Part shown: positions 16,293 to 25,330 of the stretch, piece after piece
How positions within the stretch are numbered: position 1 is the first letter of the stretch
How the letters are laid out: the number at the start of each line of letters is the position of its first letter
Source of the DNA: Lentzea alba
Lineage (GTDB): Bacteria > Actinomycetota > Actinomycetes > Mycobacteriales > Pseudonocardiaceae
Length of the DNA stretch: 64,000 nucleotides
Reading direction: 5' to 3'
Assembly: GCF_011067745.1 (NCBI RefSeq)
Contig: NZ_JAAMPJ010000008.1
Span: forward strand, 310,001-374,000
Notes under the pieces: model-generated
Told to the model about the DNA's origin: nothing
What the model saw: the letters and a program-made list of their open reading frames with translations, nothing else
Databases searched by the model: none
Position numbers and translations under genes: made by a program

Positions 16293-16583
16293 ATGACGTC
16301 CACGGAGATCGTCGAACTGCGCCGGGTCATCGGTCAGATGCGGCATGCCGTCAGCGCGCTGCGTGCCAGGTATGGCGACGTGGCAGCGGTTCAGCGCCTT
16401 GCCAACGACGTTGAACGCATGGACATCGACGCCACCGAACTCGTCGACCTCAGCACCCCGAGGCAGCGTGAAGCTCCTCGAGTGGAACGCGAGGTCGTGG
16501 TCGTGCCCGACACGCCCTACGACGAGTCGCTTTGGAAGGACGCAGACGACGAAGGACTCGGTGGCTACCGCAACCGATCCTGA
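16293..16583 (+). CDS. small conserved actinobacterial protein ahead of sdh
   Basis: 96 residues, ATG at 16293 with CGGAGGT 7 nt upstream. The first half is helical and heptad-like (VELRRVIGQMRHAVSALRARYGD...). The second half is acidic and poorly ordered. No signal peptide, membrane segment or known catalytic motif. A hairpin terminator directly follows, so it is probably a separate transcript from sdhC. I do not recognise a function. Confidence 0.72.
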   Translation: MTSTEIVELRRVIGQMRHAVSALRARYGDVAAVQRLANDVERMDIDATELVDLSTPRQREAPRVEREVVVVPDTPYDESLWKDADDEGLGGYRNRS

Positions 16584-16597
16584 GCCGACGTGACCAC

Positions 16598-16624
16598 ACG
16601 GCCCCCGCCTGACGCGGGGGCCGT
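16598..16624 (+). terminator. hairpin terminator
   Basis: Perfect 11-bp stem ACGGCCCCCGC / GCGGGGGCCGT with a 5-nt loop, 14 nt after the stop of the small gene and 46 nt before sdhC. Confidence 0.8.
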
Positions 16625-16669
16625 TCGGCGTTTCTTCCACAACGACGTGGACCCCCAGAAAGGTGAGTA

Positions 16670-17434
16670 ATGGCGAGGGCAGAGATCGCCGCCAGGACTC
16701 TGCGCACGGACCGATGGTGGTTGCCGCCGCTGACGACATTCGTCGGCCTGCTGCTCATCTCGATCTACGCGGCGTTCCGCACGTTCCAGGGGGACTACTA
16801 CTGGGTCGACCAGTACCACTACCTCACACCGATGTACTCGCCGTGTCTCACCGAGGAGTGCGTCCCGGCCGCCTCGCACTTCGGTCAGTGGTTCCCGGCA
16901 CTGCCCGGCTTCCTGACCCCGCCGGTGATCATCATCCCGTTCCTGCTGGGGTTCCGGATCACCTGCTACTACTACCGCAAGGCCTACTACCGGGCCGCCT
17001 GGGCGTCACCGCCCGCGTGCGCCGTGGCCGAGCCGCACAGCAAGTACACCGGTGAGACCCGGTTCCCGCTGATCGCGCAGAACCTGCACCGCTACTTCTT
17101 CTACGCGGCCTCGCTCCTGCTACTGATCAACATCTACGACGCGATCCTCGCGTTCGGCACCGGTGTCGGCCTCGGCAACATCATCCTGCTCGCGAACGTC
17201 GCGCTGCTCGGCGCGTACACGCTGTCCTGCCACTCGTGCCGCCACATCGCGGGCGGGCGGCTCAAGCACTTCTCCAAGCACCCGGTCCGCTACTGGATGT
17301 GGACGCAGATCTCGAAGCTGAACAACCGGCACATGCAGCTGGCCTGGGCTTCGCTGATCTTCGTCTGCCTCACGGACCTGTACGTCGCGCTGGTCGCCTC
17401 GGGAACGATCTCCGACCTCCGCTTCATCAACTAA
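16670..17434 (+). CDS. sdhC: succinate dehydrogenase membrane subunit (Sdh1 type)
   Basis: 254 residues, ATG at 16670 with AAAGGTGAG 5 nt upstream. About five to six hydrophobic helices with His residues suited to haem or quinone contact (NLHRYFFYAA, LSCHSCRHIAGGRLKHFSKHP). This one-subunit anchor is typical of mycobacterial Sdh1 (Rv0249c), with no SdhD. It anchors the flavoprotein and iron-sulfur subunits and passes electrons to menaquinone. First gene of sdhCAB; sdhA starts 9 nt after its stop. Confidence 0.88.
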   Translation: MARAEIAARTLRTDRWWLPPLTTFVGLLLISIYAAFRTFQGDYYWVDQYHYLTPMYSPCLTEECVPAASHFGQWFPALPGFLTPPVIIIPFLLGFRITCYYYRKAYYRAAWASPPACAVAEPHSKYTGETRFPLIAQNLHRYFFYAASLLLLINIYDAILAFGTGVGLGNIILLANVALLGAYTLSCHSCRHIAGGRLKHFSKHPVRYWMWTQISKLNNRHMQLAWASLIFVCLTDLYVALVASGTISDLRFIN

Positions 17435-17443
17435 GGAGTGGTT

Positions 17444-19312
17444 TTGCCCGAGCTGGAAAGGCACTCGTTCGACGTTCTCGTGATCGGCGCCGGTGGTGCC
17501 GGACTACGTGCCGCGATCGAGGCCCGTGAGCACGGCATGCGCACCGCCGTTCTCTGCAAGTCGTTGTTCGGCAAGGCCCACACGGTGATGGCCGAGGGTG
17601 GCATCGCCGCCGCCATGGGCAACGTGAACTCGAGCGACAGCTGGCAGGTGCACTTCCGCGACACCATGCGCGGCGGCAAGTTCCTCAACAACTGGCGGAT
17701 GGCCGAACTGCACGCGCAGGAAGCACCGCAACGAGTTTGGGAACTCGAGACGTACGGCGCGCTGTTCGACCGCACGAAGGACGGCCGCATCTCGCAGCGC
17801 AACTTCGGCGGCCACGAGTACCCGCGCCTCGCGCACGTCGGTGACCGCACCGGTCTCGAACTGATCCGCACGCTGCAGCAGAAGATCGTGTCGCTGCAAC
17901 AGGAGGACTTCAAGGAGTTCGGTGACTACGAGGAACGCCTGCGGGTGTTCCAGGAGTTCACCGTCACCGACCTCGTCAAGGACGGGGACCGCATCGCCGG
18001 CGTGTTCGGCTACTGGCGCGAGTCCGGCCGGTTCGTGCTGTTCGAGGCACCCGCGGTGATCCTCGCGACCGGCGGCATCGGCAAGTCGTTCAAGGTCACC
18101 TCGAACTCGTGGGAGTACACCGGCGACGGCCACGCGCTGGCACTGCGCGCGGGCGCCTCGCTGATCAACATGGAGTTCATCCAGTTCCACCCCACCGGAA
18201 TGGTCTGGCCGCCGTCGGTCAAGGGCATCCTCGTCACCGAGTCCGTGCGCGGTGACGGTGGCGTGCTGCGCAACTCCGAGGGCAAGCGGTTCATGTTCGA
18301 CTACATCCCCGAGGTGTTCAAGGACAAGTACGCCGACAACGAGGAGGAGGGCGACCGTTGGTACACCGACCAGGCGAACAACCGGCGCCCACCGGAACTG
18401 CTGCCGCGTGACGAGGTCGCGCGTGCGATCAACTCCGAGGTCAAGGCCGGCCGCGGATCACCGCACGGCGGCGTTTTCCTCGACGTGTCAACGCGTCTGC
18501 CCGCCGAGGAGATCCGCAAGCGGCTGCCGTCCATGCACCACCAGTTCAAGGAACTGGCCGATGTGGACATCACCGCGCAGCCGATGGAGGTCGGCCCGAC
18601 CTGTCACTACGTGATGGGTGGCGTCGAGGTCGACCCGGACACCGGATCCTCTTCGGTGGCAGGGCTTTACGCCGCCGGCGAGGTGTCCGGCGGCATGCAC
18701 GGCTCGAACCGCCTGGGTGGCAACTCGTTGTCGGACCTGCTCGTGTTCGGACGCAGGGCCGGTGCGGGTGCCTCGGAGTACGTGCGGGCACTCGACTCCA
18801 GGCCGGCCGTGCCGGAGGAGACCGTCACCGAGGCACGGGCCACCGCGCTCAAGCCGTTCCAGCAGGAAGGCGGCGAGAACCCGTACACGCTGCACATGGA
18901 GCTGCAGCAGTCGATGAACGACCTCGTCGGCATCATCCGCCGCCAGGGCGAGATGGAAGAAGCCCTGCAGCGCCTGGAGAAACTCAAGGAGCGGGCCCAG
19001 TCGCTGACGGTCGAGGGACACCAGCAGTTCAACCCCGGCTGGCACCTCGCGCTCGACCTGCGCAACATGCTGCTGGTGTCGGAATGCGTGGCGAAGGCGG
19101 CACTGCTGCGCACGGAGTCCCGCGGCGGTCACACCCGCGACGACCACCCGTCGATGGACGCGGAGTGGCGGCGAAAGCTGTTGGTGTGCAACGTGGACGG
19201 GGACCGTGTCTCGGTGGAGGAGAAACCGCAGATCCCGATCCGCGGCGACCTGCTGGACCTGTTCGACCGCACCGAACTGGAGAAGTACCTCACCGCGGAG
19301 GAGTTGTCATGA
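17444..19312 (+). CDS. sdhA: succinate dehydrogenase/fumarate reductase flavoprotein subunit
   Basis: 622 residues. The TTG at 17444 is preferred because AAGGAG ends 5 nt before it; the GTG at 17438 lies inside that ribosome site. FAD-binding VLVIGAGGAGLRAAIEA (about 10-26), KAHTVMAEGGIAAAMG with the His that holds FAD covalently, catalytic FHPTGMVWP, and GNRLGG/NSLSDLLVFGRRAG near the C-terminal FAD contacts. Oxidises succinate to fumarate in the TCA cycle and respiratory chain. Its stop overlaps the sdhB start (ATGA). Confidence 0.94.
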   Translation: MPELERHSFDVLVIGAGGAGLRAAIEAREHGMRTAVLCKSLFGKAHTVMAEGGIAAAMGNVNSSDSWQVHFRDTMRGGKFLNNWRMAELHAQEAPQRVWELETYGALFDRTKDGRISQRNFGGHEYPRLAHVGDRTGLELIRTLQQKIVSLQQEDFKEFGDYEERLRVFQEFTVTDLVKDGDRIAGVFGYWRESGRFVLFEAPAVILATGGIGKSFKVTSNSWEYTGDGHALALRAGASLINMEFIQFHPTGMVWPPSVKGILVTESVRGDGGVLRNSEGKRFMFDYIPEVFKDKYADNEEEGDRWYTDQANNRRPPELLPRDEVARAINSEVKAGRGSPHGGVFLDVSTRLPAEEIRKRLPSMHHQFKELADVDITAQPMEVGPTCHYVMGGVEVDPDTGSSSVAGLYAAGEVSGGMHGSNRLGGNSLSDLLVFGRRAGAGASEYVRALDSRPAVPEETVTEARATALKPFQQEGGENPYTLHMELQQSMNDLVGIIRRQGEMEEALQRLEKLKERAQSLTVEGHQQFNPGWHLALDLRNMLLVSECVAKAALLRTESRGGHTRDDHPSMDAEWRRKLLVCNVDGDRVSVEEKPQIPIRGDLLDLFDRTELEKYLTAEELS

Positions 19313-20055
19313 GCTACCAGGGGAAGTTCCGGGTGTGGCGCGGTGACGACTCCGGCGGTGCGCTGGAGGACTTCACCGTCGAGGTCAACGAGGGTGAGGT
19401 CGTGCTCGACATCATCCACCGGCTGCAGGCCACGCAGGCACCGGACCTCGCGGTGCGGTGGAACTGCAAGGCGGGCAAGTGCGGCTCGTGCTCCGCGGAG
19501 ATCAACGGACGCCCGCGCCTGCTGTGCATGACCCGGATGTCGGTCTTCGAGGAGTCGGAGACGATCACGGTCACGCCGATGCGGACGTTCCCGATCATCC
19601 GCGACCTCGTCACCGACGTGTCCTTCAACTACACCAAGGCACGCGAGGTCCCGTCGTTCGCGCCGCCGAAGGACCTGGCGCCCGGCGAGTACCGGATGCA
19701 GCAGGTCGACGTCGAGCGCTCGCAGGAGTTCCGCAAGTGCATCGAGTGCTTCCTGTGCCAGAACACCTGCCACGTGGTGCGTGACCACGAGGAGAACAAG
19801 GAGGCGTTCTCGGGACCGCGGTTCCTCATGCGGGTCGCCGAACTGGAGATGCACCCGCTCGACACCGCCGACCGCGTCGACCAGGCGCAGGACGACCACG
19901 GGCTCGGGTACTGCAACATCACCAAATGCTGCAGCGAGGTGTGCCCCGAACACATCCACATCACCGACAACGCGCTCATCCCGATGAAGGAGCGCGTCGC
20001 CGACCGCAAGTACGACCCGATCGTCTGGCTCGGCAACAAGCTGTTCAGGCGGTAA
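19309..20055 (+). CDS. sdhB: succinate dehydrogenase iron-sulfur subunit
   Basis: 248 residues, ATG at 19309 in a 4-nt overlap with the sdhA stop. [2Fe-2S] ligands CKAGKCGSCS plus a later Cys in RLLCM. The 4Fe-4S and 3Fe-4S ligands sit in CIECFLCQNTC and CCSEVCPEHI. It relays electrons from FAD to the membrane quinone site. The last 11 bp overlap the 3' end of the response regulator on the opposite strand, leaving no room for an ordinary terminator. Confidence 0.94.
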   Translation: MSYQGKFRVWRGDDSGGALEDFTVEVNEGEVVLDIIHRLQATQAPDLAVRWNCKAGKCGSCSAEINGRPRLLCMTRMSVFEESETITVTPMRTFPIIRDLVTDVSFNYTKAREVPSFAPPKDLAPGEYRMQQVDVERSQEFRKCIECFLCQNTCHVVRDHEENKEAFSGPRFLMRVAELEMHPLDTADRVDQAQDDHGLGYCNITKCCSEVCPEHIHITDNALIPMKERVADRKYDPIVWLGNKLFRR

Positions 20056-20695
20056 CGGCCTGCGGTACGACCAGCCGGGACTCGTAGGCCATCACCACGG
20101 CCTGCGCCCGGCTGGTCAGCCGCAGCTTCGTCATCACGCGGTTCAGGTGGGTCTTCACCGTGCCCTCCGTGACGGTCAGCCTGGTCGCGATCGCGGCGTT
20201 CGTCAGGCCGGTGCCGACGAGCCGCAACACTTCGCGTTCGCGGTCGGTCAGCCCGTCCAGACCGACCGAGCCCGACGGGGAGACGCCCGTATCACCTCGC
20301 AGGTACGCGGCCACGAGCCGCCGCATCACCGTGGGGCTGAACTGCATTTCCCCGGACGCGACGGCGGCGATCGCGGCGATCAGCCGGGCCGGTTCCGACT
20401 CCTTCAGCACGAACCCGGCGGCGCCCAGGCGCAACGCCTCGTGGACGTGCTCGTCCAGGTCGAACGTGGTCAGCACCAGCAACCGCGCGGCCGTCGCGAC
20501 GCGTTTGAGCGCCACGATCCCCGGCAGGCGGATGTCCAGCAGGATCACGTCCGGACTCGACGACTCGGCCAGCCGCACGGCGGTGTCGCCGTCCGCGGCC
20601 TCGCCGACGACGGTCAGATCAGGTGAAGCGTTCAGCAACGCGACCAGACCCGCTCTGAACAACGGCTGGTCGTCGACAACGAGCACGCGCGTCAC
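20045..20695 (-). CDS. orphan NarL/FixJ-type response regulator
   Basis: 216 residues from the GTG at 20695, preceded by GAGGGG; an ATG at 20707 overlaps this site. Receiver domain: VVDDQPLF acidic pair, phospho-acceptor Asp in ILLDIRLPG, Thr in LVLTTFD, Lys in VLKES. LuxR-type HTH: LTDREREVLRLVGTGLTN, then TVKTHLNRVMTKL. No histidine kinase gene is adjacent on either side, so its partner is encoded elsewhere. Regulon unknown. Confidence 0.88.
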   Translation of the reverse strand: MTRVLVVDDQPLFRAGLVALLNASPDLTVVGEAADGDTAVRLAESSSPDVILLDIRLPGIVALKRVATAARLLVLTTFDLDEHVHEALRLGAAGFVLKESEPARLIAAIAAVASGEMQFSPTVMRRLVAAYLRGDTGVSPSGSVGLDGLTDREREVLRLVGTGLTNAAIATRLTVTEGTVKTHLNRVMTKLRLTSRAQAVVMAYESRLVVPQAVTA

Positions 20696-20821
20696 AATGC
20701 CCCTCATTCATGTGACGTCACCGCGGTAGATCCCCCAACTCAGAGCGTACCGCGAAAGTTGACGGGAGATCCACTCTTCGTGAGACGACCCGGTTCCGCT
20801 CGCGTCGATACGTTGCGCTGC

Positions 20822-21100
20822 ATGCGCACCGCATCGGCCGACCTGCTCGCCGTCCGCACGATCACCGTCGACGGCTCGGACGTCTACCTGCGGGTCACGT
20901 CCAGTCCCGTCGACCTGGAGATCCGCTGGTACCGCGACGGCGACCGCCGGTTGGCCGGCAGTCCCGTGCTGTTTCCCGCCGGGGATCGCTCGCGCCGCTG
21001 CCTGGGGTCGAACTTCCGCGCCGGCACCACTTTCTCGCTCGACGTCGTGGGGTCCGCGCAGGACTGGTGCGGTGTCGTCGACTGGAACGTCCACGGCTGA
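20822..21100 (+). CDS. small hypothetical protein
   Basis: 92 residues from the ATG at 20822; a TTG at 20759 would add 21 residues, and neither has a clear ribosome site. The composition is beta-rich (DVYLRVTSSPVDLEIRWYRDG...) with two Cys. No signal peptide. It is bounded by the divergent regulator promoter and a strong hairpin, and coding bias looks reasonable. No family recognised. Confidence 0.5.
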   Translation: MRTASADLLAVRTITVDGSDVYLRVTSSPVDLEIRWYRDGDRRLAGSPVLFPAGDRSRRCLGSNFRAGTTFSLDVVGSAQDWCGVVDWNVHG

Positions 21101-21119
21101 GTGCGCTGGAACCGAAAGA

Positions 21120-21146
21120 GGGGTGTGTCCGATGTGGACACACCCC
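21120..21146. terminator. bidirectional hairpin terminator
   Basis: Perfect 11-bp stem GGGGTGTGTCC / GGACACACCCC with a 5-nt loop. It lies between the convergent ends of the small hypothetical gene and gluD. Confidence 0.85.
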
Positions 21147-21164
21147 CGTTCAGCGGTTTCGGCG

Positions 21165-22058
21165 TCAGACGGCGAGCCCGGCGCCGACCGTGGTCGACGC
21201 GTTGCCGAGCTGGACCTGACCGGCCGCGTCGTCATCGAGGTGGATGACCTTCTTGTTGCGGCGGTTGCGCTTCTCCAGGTAGGTCGCGAGCCACGTCAGC
21301 AACAGGCACAGACCGATGTAGATCAGCGCGACCACGATCATCACCGAGATCATCGGGCGACCGAAGTTCACCGCGTCACCACCGATGCGGGTACCCCACC
21401 TCAGCAGCTCCTCGAAGGTGATGAGGAACCCGAGCGCGGTGTCCTTCAGCAGCACGACGAGCTGGCTGATGATGGTCGGCAGCATCGCCCGCAACGCCTG
21501 CGGCAGCAGCACGAACGTCATCACCTGCGTCTTGCGCATGCCCAGCGCGTACGCCGCCTCGCTCTGCCCCTTCGGCAACGAGTTGATGCCCGCGCGGAAG
21601 ATCTCCGCGAGCACCGAGCCGTTGTAGAGCATCAGGCTCACCACGACCGCCGTGAACGCGCTCAGCTTCACGCCGGCCACGGGAAGGCCGTAGTAGAAGA
21701 AGAACATCATGATCACGAGCGGGATCGCGCGGAAGATCTCGACGATCACCGCCGCGGGCGCGCGCACCCACGCGTGGTCGGAGAGCCGGGCCGCGGCGAA
21801 GATCGCACCGAACGCGAGCGCGAGCGCCGCGCCGACGGCGAACGCGCTGAGCGTGTTGCCGATGGCCTCGACGAGCGAGAGCTGGATCTGCTTGTAGTTG
21901 ATCCAGTCGAGCCTGCGGGAGGAGAACTGGTTGGTGGCGATGAAGCGCATCGCCACGTACACCAGGCCCGCGAGCACCGCCGCGATGCCGATGACGGCCA
22001 TGATCTTGTGACGAGCGCGGGCCTTCGGGCCGGGGACGTCGAACAGCACCATGCTCAT
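21165..22058 (-). CDS. gluD: glutamate/amino-acid ABC transporter permease (GluD-like)
   Basis: 297 residues from the ATG at 22058, which overlaps the gluC stop (ATGA). Binding-protein-dependent permease with about five to six helices. The EAA loop appears around AYALGMRKTQVMTFVLLPQALRAMLP. The HisM/GlnP subfamily is supported by EIFRAGINSLPKGQSEAA. It has a longer N-terminus than GluC, as in the Corynebacterium gluABCD system. It forms the membrane channel with GluC for import powered by GluA. Last gene of the operon. Confidence 0.88.
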   Translation of the reverse strand: MSMVLFDVPGPKARARHKIMAVIGIAAVLAGLVYVAMRFIATNQFSSRRLDWINYKQIQLSLVEAIGNTLSAFAVGAALALAFGAIFAAARLSDHAWVRAPAAVIVEIFRAIPLVIMMFFFYYGLPVAGVKLSAFTAVVVSLMLYNGSVLAEIFRAGINSLPKGQSEAAYALGMRKTQVMTFVLLPQALRAMLPTIISQLVVLLKDTALGFLITFEELLRWGTRIGGDAVNFGRPMISVMIVVALIYIGLCLLLTWLATYLEKRNRRNKKVIHLDDDAAGQVQLGNASTTVGAGLAV

Positions 22059-22702
22059 CGGGCCACGCTCCACCGCTTCTCGAAGACCTGCTGCACGTAC
22101 GTCAGCGGCATGACCAGGATGACGAATCCGAGTGCCACCCACAGGAGTCCGAACAGGACGTTCTCACCCTGCTCCGACAGCGAGTCGCGGATGTTGCCGG
22201 CCTGGGCGACGGCGAAACCGGACGCCACCGTCGTGTTCTTCAGCAACGCGATCATGGTGCTCGTCATCGGTGGCACCACCGAGCGCAGTGCCTGTGGCAG
22301 CACCACGTTGCCGAGCATCTGCACGAACGTGAGCCCGAGGGCGCGGGACGCCTCGGCCTGGCCGACCGGCACGGTGTTGATGCCCGATCGCACGACCTCG
22401 CAGACGAAAGCCGCCGTGTAGAGCGACAACGCCACCACGGCCGCGGTGTAGTTCTCGATCTTCAGGATGTCCAGCAGCGGATACGCGAAGACGAAGAACA
22501 CGAACACCAGCGTCAGCGGCGTGTTGCGCAGCACGGTCACGTATCCCGTGCCGATGCCCCGGAACACCGGTACCGGGCTGACCCGCAGCGCGGCGAGGAT
22601 CGTGCCCAGCACCAGCGACAGCACCGCGGAGACCGCGAAGAGTTGGAGTGTCTTCCAGAACAGGTCCAGGAAGAGCGGGAGGTTGTTGGTGAGGACGCTC
22701 AT
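22055..22702 (-). CDS. gluC: glutamate/amino-acid ABC transporter permease (GluC-like)
   Basis: 215 residues, the short HisQ-type permease. EVVRSGINTVPVGQAEASRALGLTF is the conserved cytoplasmic EAA region that contacts the ATPase. About five hydrophobic segments. ATG at 22702 with AAGGAAACCG upstream. It follows gluB by about 80 nt and overlaps gluD by 4 nt. Confidence 0.88.
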   Translation of the reverse strand: MSVLTNNLPLFLDLFWKTLQLFAVSAVLSLVLGTILAALRVSPVPVFRGIGTGYVTVLRNTPLTLVFVFFVFAYPLLDILKIENYTAAVVALSLYTAAFVCEVVRSGINTVPVGQAEASRALGLTFVQMLGNVVLPQALRSVVPPMTSTMIALLKNTTVASGFAVAQAGNIRDSLSEQGENVLFGLLWVALGFVILVMPLTYVQQVFEKRWSVAR

Positions 22703-22783
22703 CGGTTTCCTTGCCGTCGTCCGCCTTCAAAGGAACGGCCGGTGGACCCACGTGGGATCCACCGGCCACGTGAACTCCCCCGG

Positions 22784-23674
22784 TCAGTACCGGTCGATCT
22801 TCGGCTTCTCGGCGGGCGAACCCGACTTGCCCAGAGTGCCCTCGTAGATCTTCTGCCAGGTGCCGTCGTCCAGCGAGGCCTGCAGGATGTCGTTCACCTT
22901 GTCGCGCAGGGCCTTGTCCTCCTTGGGCAGGCCGATGCCGTACGGCTCGCTGGAGAACGTCTTGCCGACGACCTTCAGCTTGCCCTCCTCAGCGGCCGCG
23001 TAGCCCTTGAGGATCGCGTCGTCCGTGGTGACCGCGTCGACCTCACCCTCGAGGAGCTTGGTGACGCACTGCGAGTAGCCCTGGAACTCGATGACGTTGG
23101 CCGCCTCGGTCAGGCCCTCGTCCTTGATGCGCTTGGCCGGCGTGGAGCCGGTCACCGAGCACACCTTCTTGCCCTTGAGGGTGTCCTTGCCGGTGATCGT
23201 CGTGTTGTCGGCCTTGATCAGCAGGTCCTGACCGGCGACGAAGTACGGTCCGGCGAAGCTGACCTTCTCCTTGCGGCCGGCGTTGATCGTGTAGGTGCCG
23301 ACGTAGTAGTCGACGTCACCGTTGATCAGCGCCTGCTCGCGGGCGGCGGACTGGACCGTCTTGAACTGGATCTTCTCCGGGTCGAAGCCCAGCTTCGCGG
23401 AGATCAGCCGCGCGATGTCGATGTCGAAGCCGCTGTACTTGTTCGTCGTCGGGTCCTTGTAGCCGAGACCCGGCTGGTCTTCCTTGACACCGATGACGAG
23501 GTTGCCGCGCGCCTTGACCTTCTCGAACGTGGGCGAGCCCTCGACCTTGACGTCCTTGGCGACCTCGAAGAGGCCGGCGGGCGCAGCCTGGTCGGTCGGG
23601 CTGCCCTCCTTGCCACACGCGGCCAGGGCCAGTGCGCTCGTGAGCAGCACCGCCGCAAGGGTGCGAACCCTCAT
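22784..23674 (-). CDS. gluB: glutamate-binding lipoprotein of an ABC importer (GluB-like)
   Basis: 296 residues, ATG at 23674 with AGGAGAAGG upstream. Lipoprotein signal with lipobox LALAAC, so it is lipid-anchored outside the membrane. Family 3 solute-binding fold: LVIGVKEDQPGLGYKDP, YSGFDIDIARLI, GDVDYYVGTYTI, and VCSVTGSTPAKR with the conserved ligand-binding Ser/Thr/Arg of polar amino-acid binders. Captures glutamate or a related amino acid for GluC/GluD. Specificity is inferred from the operon layout. Confidence 0.9.
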   Translation of the reverse strand: MRVRTLAAVLLTSALALAACGKEGSPTDQAAPAGLFEVAKDVKVEGSPTFEKVKARGNLVIGVKEDQPGLGYKDPTTNKYSGFDIDIARLISAKLGFDPEKIQFKTVQSAAREQALINGDVDYYVGTYTINAGRKEKVSFAGPYFVAGQDLLIKADNTTITGKDTLKGKKVCSVTGSTPAKRIKDEGLTEAANVIEFQGYSQCVTKLLEGEVDAVTTDDAILKGYAAAEEGKLKVVGKTFSSEPYGIGLPKEDKALRDKVNDILQASLDDGTWQKIYEGTLGKSGSPAEKPKIDRY

Positions 23675-23713
23675 CGTCCTTCTCCTGCCATTCGTTCGAA
23701 AGTGGGCTGACTA

Positions 23714-24466
23714 CTAGTGAGTCAGGATCTTGCCAAGGAAGTCCTTCGCGCGGTTGGACTTCGGGGCCGAGAAGAACTCTTCCGGGGTCGAATCCTCGAC
23801 GACCTCGCCGTCGGACATGAAGATCACCCGGTCCGCGGCCTTGCGGGCGAAGCCCATCTCGTGCGTGACGACCAGCATCGTCATGCCGTCCTTCGCGAGG
23901 CCCGTCATGACGTCCAGGACCTCCTGGACCATCTCCGGGTCGAGCGCGGACGTGGGCTCGTCGAACAGCATCACCTTGGGCTTCATCGCGAGCGCGCGGG
24001 CGATCGCGGCGCGCTGCTGCTGTCCACCCGAGAGCTGAGCCGGGTACTTCTCCGCCTGGTTGGCGATCCCGACCCGCTCCAGCAGTTCCATCGCGGTCTT
24101 GCGCGCTTCGGCCGCCGGGGTCTTGCGCACCTTCGTCGGAGCGAGCATCACGTTCTCGACGATGGTTTTGTGCGCGAAAAGGTTGAACGACTGGAACACC
24201 ATGCCGACATCGGCGCGCAGGCGGGCCAGTTCTTTTCCTTCGGCGGGAAGCGGCTGCCCGTCGACCTCGATGACACCGGAATCAATCGGTTCGAGGCGGT
24301 TGATGGTCCGGCACAGGGTCGACTTACCGGAACCCGACGGCCCCAGCACGACCACGACCTGCCCCTTCGGCACTTCCAGCTGCACGTTCTTGAGCACGTG
24401 CAACGGGCCGAAGAACTTGTCCACGCCCGCCACACGAATCATCGGCGGGGCAGAGGCGGCAGTCAT
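23714..24466 (-). CDS. gluA: glutamate/amino-acid ABC transporter ATP-binding protein (GluA-like)
   Basis: 250 residues from the ATG at 24466 with GGAGG 6 nt upstream; longer in-frame starts to 24544 are less likely. Walker A GPSGSGKST, Q-loop VGMVFQSFNLFAH, signature LSGGQQQR, Walker B VMLFDEPTSALD, H-loop VTHEM. It energises amino-acid import. First gene of gluABCD, divergent from a two-component system that may sense the same nutrient. Confidence 0.92.
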   Translation of the reverse strand: MTAASAPPMIRVAGVDKFFGPLHVLKNVQLEVPKGQVVVVLGPSGSGKSTLCRTINRLEPIDSGVIEVDGQPLPAEGKELARLRADVGMVFQSFNLFAHKTIVENVMLAPTKVRKTPAAEARKTAMELLERVGIANQAEKYPAQLSGGQQQRAAIARALAMKPKVMLFDEPTSALDPEMVQEVLDVMTGLAKDGMTMLVVTHEMGFARKAADRVIFMSDGEVVEDSTPEEFFSAPKSNRAKDFLGKILTH

Positions 24467-24601
24467 CCAGTCCTCCATTTGGGGTCGTCGGCGTTGGCGG
24501 AAACCTAGGTGTCCGCCACCACACCAGTCCAGGACATTGAGCAAGACTTAGGGTCTCAACTCTGTCACAGGCAGACATCGGTTGCCCGGGAGGTAGCGAA
24601 A

Positions 24602-25276
24602 GTGCGCGTGCTGCTCGTCGAGGACGACGACAGGGTCGCAGAGGCCTTGGTCCCAGCCCTGACCAGACGGGGTTTCCACGTGGATCGGCAGGCCACGGGC
24701 CGCGGCACGCTCGACCGCCTCACCGGCGTCGACGTGGTGCTGCTCGACCTCGGACTGCCCGACATGGACGGTGTGACGCTGTGCCGCGCCATCCGCGCGG
24801 CGTCGGACGTCGCGATCATCGTGGTGTCGGCGCGAGGGGAGATCGACGACCGGATCCTCGGCCTGCACGCCGGGGCCGACGACTACCTCGTGAAGCCTTA
24901 CGACGTGGGAGAACTCGTGGCGCGCGTGCACGCCGTCCGGCGCCGTCGCGGCGCGGATCCGGTGGGCGTGGGCGCGGTGTCCACGGAGGTGTTCGAAACC
25001 GGTGACGTGCGGGTCGACCTGGGGCGGCACGAAGTCACCGTCGCGGGTGAATCCGTCGCGCTGTCCCGCAAGGAGTTCCAGGTGCTCGCGCTGGTGATGG
25101 CGGCGGGTGGCGCGGTGTGCACGCGGGAGCGGATCCTGGCCGAGGTGTGGGGCCGGACGTGGTCCGGCGCGAACCGGACCCTCGACGTGCACGTCGCGAC
25201 GTTGCGGACCAAGCTGGGGCGGCCCGCGCTGCTGGAGACCGTGCGCGGCGTCGGATACCGGCTGGGGCAGGTGTGA
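24602..25276 (+). CDS. OmpR-family response regulator
   Basis: 224 residues from the GTG at 24602 with GGGAGG 7-8 nt upstream. Receiver: LLVEDDDRV, phospho-Asp in VLLDLGLPDMDG, IIVVSARG, and YLVKPYD. Winged-helix effector (about 135-222) with LSRKEFQVLALVM and TLDVHVATLRTKLG. The kinase gene follows after 54 bp. It is divergent from gluABCD, and the 135-bp shared promoter makes the transporter a likely target. Confidence 0.92.
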   Translation: MRVLLVEDDDRVAEALVPALTRRGFHVDRQATGRGTLDRLTGVDVVLLDLGLPDMDGVTLCRAIRAASDVAIIVVSARGEIDDRILGLHAGADDYLVKPYDVGELVARVHAVRRRRGADPVGVGAVSTEVFETGDVRVDLGRHEVTVAGESVALSRKEFQVLALVMAAGGAVCTRERILAEVWGRTWSGANRTLDVHVATLRTKLGRPALLETVRGVGYRLGQV

Positions 25277-25330
25277 ACTCCATTGGGTGATCTTTCGTCG
25301 GCGTGTCGTCGCAGGGCGGGGTGACGGTTC